Positions 60,523 to 64,000 of a DNA stretch of 64,000 nt are shown here, in pieces. Both the position numbers and the translations under genes were made by a program. Source of the stretch: Cellulophaga sp. 20_2_10 (lineage in GTDB: Bacteria; Bacteroidota; Bacteroidia; Flavobacteriales; Flavobacteriaceae); NCBI RefSeq assembly GCF_023476645.1, contig NZ_JAMCOJ010000003.1, positions 310,001 to 374,000 of the forward strand. Reading direction: 5' to 3'. The notes below the pieces were generated by a model. It did not search any database, was not told where the DNA came from, and was given only the letters and a program-made list of their open reading frames with translations. Position 1 is the stretch's first letter, and every line of letters begins with the position of its first letter.

Positions 60523-61632
60523 CTACCACGCACTTTCCCAATCTTTCCAAACAACTTCAAAACCCTTTTCTTGTAGCATTTCGGCAATAAGTTCTGTGCT
60601 ACGTTCATCAGAAATTTCAAACTGTTCTAAAGATTGTGGTTCTACAACATAACCACCTGGGTTAGTTTTAGACTCGGCACTTATAGAGGTTATTCCTAAG
60701 TTAATAATGTTGTTTCTAAATTTTTCGCTTTCTCTGGTAGACATAGATAGTTCTACATCCTCGTCTAACAAACGATAGGCACATATTAATTGTACCAAAT
60801 CTGCATCTTCCATAATTACTTTTGGTTCCAAGCCTCCAGTATGTGGGCGTAACCTAGGAAAAGAGATAGAATATTTAGTTTGCCAATATGTTTTTTGTAA
60901 ATACTGTAAATGCAAAGCTGTAAAAAAACTGTCTGCTCGCCAATCTTCCAATCCAAATAAAGCGCCTACGCCAATTTTATGCACTCCGGCTTTGCCTAAA
61001 CGGTCAGGGGTTTCTAATCGGTAATCAAAATTAGATTTTTTGCCTTTAGGATGGTGCTTTTTGTATTCGTCTCTATGGTATGTTTCTTGGTACACCAATA
61101 CGGCATACAGACCATTTTTAACAAGCAATTCATATTCATCTTGGTCTAGTGGCTGTACTTCTATAGTAATATTAGCAAACTCTTTTTTTAATAGTTTAAT
61201 GGCATTATTTATATAATCTACACCAACGGTTTTATTTGCTTCACCAGTAACCAGTAGAATATGGTTATATCCTTTGCTTTTTAAAAAGGCGGCTTCTTTT
61301 AAAATTTCAGTGTCAGTTAAAGTACGTCTTGGTATTTTATTAGTTAAGCTAAAACCACAATACGTACATATGTTTTGGCACTCATTACTTAAGTACATTG
61401 GTGCATACATTTGCATTGTATTGCCAAAGCGTTTTTTGGTTAGCATACTACTCATTTGTGCCATTTGTTCTAAGTAGGGTTTGGCTGCAGGAGAAATTAG
61501 AGCCTTAAAATCTTCTAGGTTTCTGCTATTACTTTGTAAAGCAGCCTCTACATCTACGGCTGTTTTGTTATAGATGTCTAAAACTATTGTGTCCCAATTG
61601 TAACTATTAAAAAGCGAAGTGAAATTACTCAT
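60523..61632 (-). CDS. thiH: 2-iminoacetate synthase (radical SAM)
   Basis: A 369-residue radical SAM enzyme that cleaves tyrosine to give dehydroglycine for thiazole synthesis, the anaerobic-type route. The cluster-binding motif [11 protein letters not shown] near residues 85-95 is intact, as are [16 protein letters not shown] and the C-terminal [11 protein letters not shown]. It overlaps the end of thiG by eight bases and is the last gene of the thi operon. Presence of ThiH means no ThiO glycine oxidase is needed. Confidence 0.96.
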   Translation of the reverse strand: MSNFTSLFNSYNWDTIVLDIYNKTAVDVEAALQSNSRNLEDFKALISPAAKPYLEQMAQMSSMLTKKRFGNTMQMYAPMYLSNECQNICTYCGFSLTNKIPRRTLTDTEILKEAAFLKSKGYNHILLVTGEANKTVGVDYINNAIKLLKKEFANITIEVQPLDQDEYELLVKNGLYAVLVYQETYHRDEYKKHHPKGKKSNFDYRLETPDRLGKAGVHKIGVGALFGLEDWRADSFFTALHLQYLQKTYWQTKYSISFPRLRPHTGGLEPKVIMEDADLVQLICAYRLLDEDVELSMSTRESEKFRNNIINLGITSISAESKTNPGGYVVEPQSLEQFEISDERSTELIAEMLQEKGFEVVWKDWESAW

Positions 61633-62398
61633 TTAAAAAAGAGGTTAGAGGTGAACTTGCTTCTGCTGTTTGTTTAACCGGAGCTAGTTTTGCATTGTAT
61701 GCTAAACGGCCAGCTACTACTGCAAGTCTAAAAGCATTTGCCATAGCAATAGGATTTTGTGATACTGCAATTGCGGTATTTACTAATACGGCATCCGCGC
61801 CTAGTTCCATTGCGTATGCAGCATGAGAAGGAGCGCCAATACCTGCATCTACAATTACAGGAACATTACTTTGCGCTATAATTATTTCTAAAAAATCTAC
61901 GGTTTTTAAACCTTTATTACTTCCAATTGGTGCACCCAAAGGCATTACACATTGTACGCCAACATCTTCTAGACGTTTACATAAAACAGGGTCTGCGTGT
62001 ATGTATGGCATAACTATAAAACCTTGTTTTACCAATTCTTCAGCAGCTTTTAAAGTTTCTATTGGGTCTGGTAGTAAGTATTTTGGATCTGGATGAATTT
62101 CTAACTTTACCCAGTTTGTCTCTAATGCTTCTCTGGATAATTGCGCCGCAAAAACAGCTTCTTTAGCTGTACGTACTCCAGATGTGTTTGGTAAAAGGTT
62201 TATTCTAGAATGATTTAAATGAGATAAGATATCGTCATTTTTATCGGCTACGTCCACACGTTTTAAAGCAACAGTTACCAGCTCACTTTCTGAGGCTAAT
62301 AAAGCATCTTTCATAACTGTTGAAGCGCTAAATTTTCCGGTTCCAGTAAACAAACGAGATGTAAATGTTTTGTCTCCTATTTTTAAATTATCATTCAT
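61625..62398 (-). CDS. thiG: Thiazole synthase
   Basis: A TIM-barrel enzyme that forms the thiazole ring from DXP, dehydroglycine and ThiS-thiocarboxylate. I use ATG 62398 ([23 protein letters not shown], 257 residues); an upstream ATG would add six residues inside thiE. The Schiff-base Lys lies in [16 protein letters not shown] near residue 103, and [27 protein letters not shown] is the phosphate-binding end. The start overlaps thiE by eight bases. Obligate partner of ThiH here. Confidence 0.96.
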   Translation of the reverse strand: MNDNLKIGDKTFTSRLFTGTGKFSASTVMKDALLASESELVTVALKRVDVADKNDDILSHLNHSRINLLPNTSGVRTAKEAVFAAQLSREALETNWVKLEIHPDPKYLLPDPIETLKAAEELVKQGFIVMPYIHADPVLCKRLEDVGVQCVMPLGAPIGSNKGLKTVDFLEIIIAQSNVPVIVDAGIGAPSHAAYAMELGADAVLVNTAIAVSQNPIAMANAFRLAVVAGRLAYNAKLAPVKQTAEASSPLTSFLNE

Positions 62399-63050
62399 CG
62401 TTTTTCTTTTGGTCAAATTTGTACACTTGTTCTTGGGTAGCAGGTGTACTAAGTATGTTGTTTAAAGTAGCAATATTATTAAAGTTGCTTGTAATTTCTC
62501 CGGATACGGCAATACCGTAAATTCCTGTTTTTAATAATTCAGGTACATCTGGTATTGTTATTCCGCCTATTGCAATTATTGGCGTGTCTGTTTTTAACTC
62601 GCTTAAAATTGCTTGGTAACCTTCTAAGCCTAAAGTTGGACTTAAATTTTGTTTTGTTTTTGTGAACTTATATGGTCCTAAACCAATGTAGTCTACCTCT
62701 TTTTTTAGTAAATTTTCACAATCTTCCAAGGTGTTAGCAGTACCACCAATACTAAACCATTTTCCTAAATACTCTCTTGCTTCTAAAGGGCAAGCATCGG
62801 TTTTACCTAAATGCACACCATCTGCTTTTACTTCTTTAGCAATTTTGTAGTGATCATTTATTAATAATCTTGTTTGAAAATGTGCTGTAATTTCCCTTGC
62901 TTTTAATGCTGTTTGTAGCACTGTTTCTTCATCTACATTTTTTAGACGTAACTGAATCCAATCTGCGCCAGAAGAACACGCGTTTTGTATGTTTGCTAAA
63001 TGTATTTCTGGAGTCTCACCTTGACTTATATAATGTAATTTACTAATCAT
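62391..63050 (-). CDS. thiE: Thiamine phosphate synthase
   Basis: A 219-residue TIM-barrel that couples HMP pyrophosphate with the thiazole phosphate. It keeps the catalytic and phosphate-binding residues: WIQLRLKN near residue 31, [25 protein letters not shown] near 60-84, and [13 protein letters not shown] and AIGGIT further on. This makes it the likely active enzyme of the two ThiE-like proteins. Its ATG overlaps the stop of the upstream ThiE-like gene by one base and its end overlaps thiG by eight. Confidence 0.94.
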   Translation of the reverse strand: MISKLHYISQGETPEIHLANIQNACSSGADWIQLRLKNVDEETVLQTALKAREITAHFQTRLLINDHYKIAKEVKADGVHLGKTDACPLEAREYLGKWFSIGGTANTLEDCENLLKKEVDYIGLGPYKFTKTKQNLSPTLGLEGYQAILSELKTDTPIIAIGGITIPDVPELLKTGIYGIAVSGEITSNFNNIATLNNILSTPATQEQVYKFDQKKNDE

Positions 63051-63658
63051 TATTTTCTGTTTTTTGTGCTAGATAAAAATACGTTATCTATTTGTTTAAA
63101 TTCCTCTACGGGCTTTTCTGTGTTCCAAATTCCACCTAAAACACCAACACCTTTGTATCCTAAATCTAGGGTTTCTTTTATGTTTTTTGATGTGATACCA
63201 CCCATACCAATAGTAAACTTATCTATACCGTTTACATTAAACTCTTTTCCTAGGTATCCCTTTTTAGAGATTGATGAAAAAACAGGGCTAAGTAAATGAT
63301 AATCGAACTCCAATTCACAATTCTCTAGCGCTTTTGGGTCGTGAAACGAACTACTTATGGTTTTGCCTGACATTTGCAAACCATTAAAATATCCTTTACC
63401 ATTTTCTATAACGTCTATTCTTTTTTGCTCTTGAAAATGAATGCCTTTTAGATTAAAACTATTTACTAGTTCGTGAAAATAATGCACCACAATACGGTTG
63501 TGATATTGGGGCTCTATTTTATTTAAATAGGCAGTGTGTTCTTGTAGATTTTTAAGGGGTTTTCTAAAATGATAATACTGCAAGCCAGCCTTAAATAACT
63601 GATGAAGTATTTCTATTTCATTAGGTACGTCTTTTTCTGGAGCTATTAGTACAATCAT
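63050..63658 (-). CDS. ThiE/TenI-like protein
   Basis: A 202-residue protein of the ThiE/TenI fold, clearly diverged from the neighbouring ThiE. It has YYHFRKPLK where QLR(L/E) is expected, GIHFQEQKR instead of GVHLGxxD, and SSSFHDPKALENC in place of SxHxxxE. Only the phosphate loop GMGGIT is conserved. TenI-type proteins are thiazole tautomerases that lack synthase activity, so a supporting role in the thi pathway is more likely than a second synthase. It lies directly before thiE (one-base overlap) and after thiC. Confidence 0.8.
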   Translation of the reverse strand: MIVLIAPEKDVPNEIEILHQLFKAGLQYYHFRKPLKNLQEHTAYLNKIEPQYHNRIVVHYFHELVNSFNLKGIHFQEQKRIDVIENGKGYFNGLQMSGKTISSSFHDPKALENCELEFDYHLLSPVFSSISKKGYLGKEFNVNGIDKFTIGMGGITSKNIKETLDLGYKGVGVLGGIWNTEKPVEEFKQIDNVFLSSTKNRK

Positions 63659-63852
63659 TTTTTAAGGGTTTTGTTTTAAATGTTTTTGAAACAATTTTTT
63701 ATGGCTCAAAATTACTAGAATTGATAATGATTACGCTGGTATAATTACTTTATTCTTTTATAAAATAAATTGGAGTAAACTGGTAACATAGAGTTAGGGA
63801 TTGTAGTGGCATCCTTTTGCTTTTTTTTGCAAAAGATATAAAGGAAAGCCTG

Positions 63853-63881
63853 CCTACGCCTTACTTAGTAAAAGGCGTAGG
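63853..63881 (-). promoter_or_regulatory. Perfect hairpin between thiC and the thiE-like gene
   Basis: Ten-base arms (CCTACGCCTT and complement) with a nine-base loop lie 15 bases after the thiC stop. No T-run follows, so it may be a processing or attenuation site. The rest of the 238-base gap (63659-63896) is AT-rich, with a second imperfect hairpin (CTTTTGC/GCAAAAG) near 63814-63835, and no gene is seen. Confidence 0.5.
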
Positions 63882-63896
63882 AACTTCCACTTTATA

Positions 63897-64000
63897 TTAC
63901 AAATACACTTCTGATCCTTTTTCTTTAAACTCTTTTGACTTTTCTTCCATTCCTTTTGCAATTACCTCGTTGTCTACAATGTCATTAACGGCTGCAAAAT
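63897..64000 (-). CDS. thiC: Phosphomethylpyrimidine synthase, C-terminal fragment at window edge
   Basis: The minus-strand frame open to the window edge reads FAAVNDIVDNEVIAKGMEEK, then SKEFKEKGSEVYL and a stop. This GMEEKSKEFKEKG tail followed by a short aliphatic end matches the C-terminus of ThiC, the enzyme that makes the pyrimidine half of thiamine from AIR. Its position directly upstream of thiE-like, thiE, thiG and thiH supports the call. Only about 34 residues are visible. Confidence 0.75.
   Translation of the reverse strand, partial: FAAVNDIVDNEVIAKGMEEKSKEFKEKGSEVYL

Noticed and set aside
63659-63896. TPP riboswitch in the thi operon gap
   Set aside because: I searched for the conserved TPP (Thi box) core and did not see it here. 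In Bacteroidota it would normally lie upstream of the first thi gene, beyond the window.
1-64000. Mobile element, phage or genomic island
   Set aside because: I found no transposase, integrase, terminal inverted repeats or tRNA-associated direct repeats. Both tRNA genes are followed by normal core genes.

Overview
The window looks like a stretch of core chromosome from a member of the Bacteroidota, most likely a marine Flavobacteriaceae. The DNA is AT-rich. Many start regions carry the Bacteroidota sigma-A element TAnnTTTG and no strong Shine-Dalgarno sequence. Gene families typical of the phylum are present: DUF4230, DUF5916, DUF2723, ExbB/ExbD pairs, an S2 ribosomal protein with a helix-hairpin-helix tail, and alternative complex III (act) joined to a cytochrome oxidase locus. 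I see no transposase, integrase, phage gene or CRISPR array. Coding density is very high and no gene-free stretch exceeds about 250 bases.

Layout. 1-3.4 kb: the end of a DUF4230 gene, a Dabb-family protein, a MmcQ/YjbR protein, a membrane-anchored MutS-like ATPase, and a convergent small beta-barrel gene. 3.5-7.6 kb: sucA-sucB (2-oxoglutarate dehydrogenase E1 and E2), ending in a bidirectional terminator. 7.6-11.4 kb: a di-heme peroxidase and a retropepsin-like protease on the minus strand, then TatD and type I asparaginase on the plus strand. 11.5-14.8 kb: tRNA-Ser, then an exbB-(membrane protein)-exbD-exbD operon and a PorT-like barrel. 14.8-20.8 kb (minus): a degenerate PAP2-like membrane protein, rpoN, asnS and an RND/MMPL exporter. 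20.9-26.0 kb (minus): the translation cluster rplM-rpsI / rpsB-tsf / pyrH-frr. 26.2-40.8 kb: mixed genes (DUF5916, lipoprotein, polA, glycosylasparaginase, cutC, metallophosphoesterase, a thioredoxin fold without CxxC, DUF2723, tRNA-Gln, NhaP-type antiporter). 40.9-45.7 kb: rimP-nusA-infB behind an attenuator-like leader. 45.7-46.6 kb: an intact SPOR-domain gene and its decayed tandem copy. 46.7-58.5 kb: actABCDEF-coxB-coxA. 58.6-60.5 kb: a GIN-domain protein and ruvB. 60.5-64 kb (minus): thiC(partial)-thiE-like-thiE-thiG-thiH.

How the genes work together. The sucAB and act-cox loci cover respiratory metabolism: NADH and succinyl-CoA are produced, and quinol is then oxidised by ACIII, which passes electrons to an A-type oxidase. 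The rplM-rpsI, rpsB-tsf, frr and rimP-nusA-infB loci cover translation and its coupling to transcription. The exb locus probably powers TonB-dependent outer-membrane uptake. The thi locus makes the thiazole half of thiamine and joins it to the pyrimidine half.

No clearly new multi-gene system is present. The signals most worth a second look are regulatory or evolutionary: a repeat-containing structured leader before rpsB, a leader terminator before rimP-nusA-infB, a gene-plus-terminator tandem duplication with one copy decaying, one helix-hairpin-helix tail on two unrelated proteins (S2 and ActC), and several catalytically degenerate proteins.
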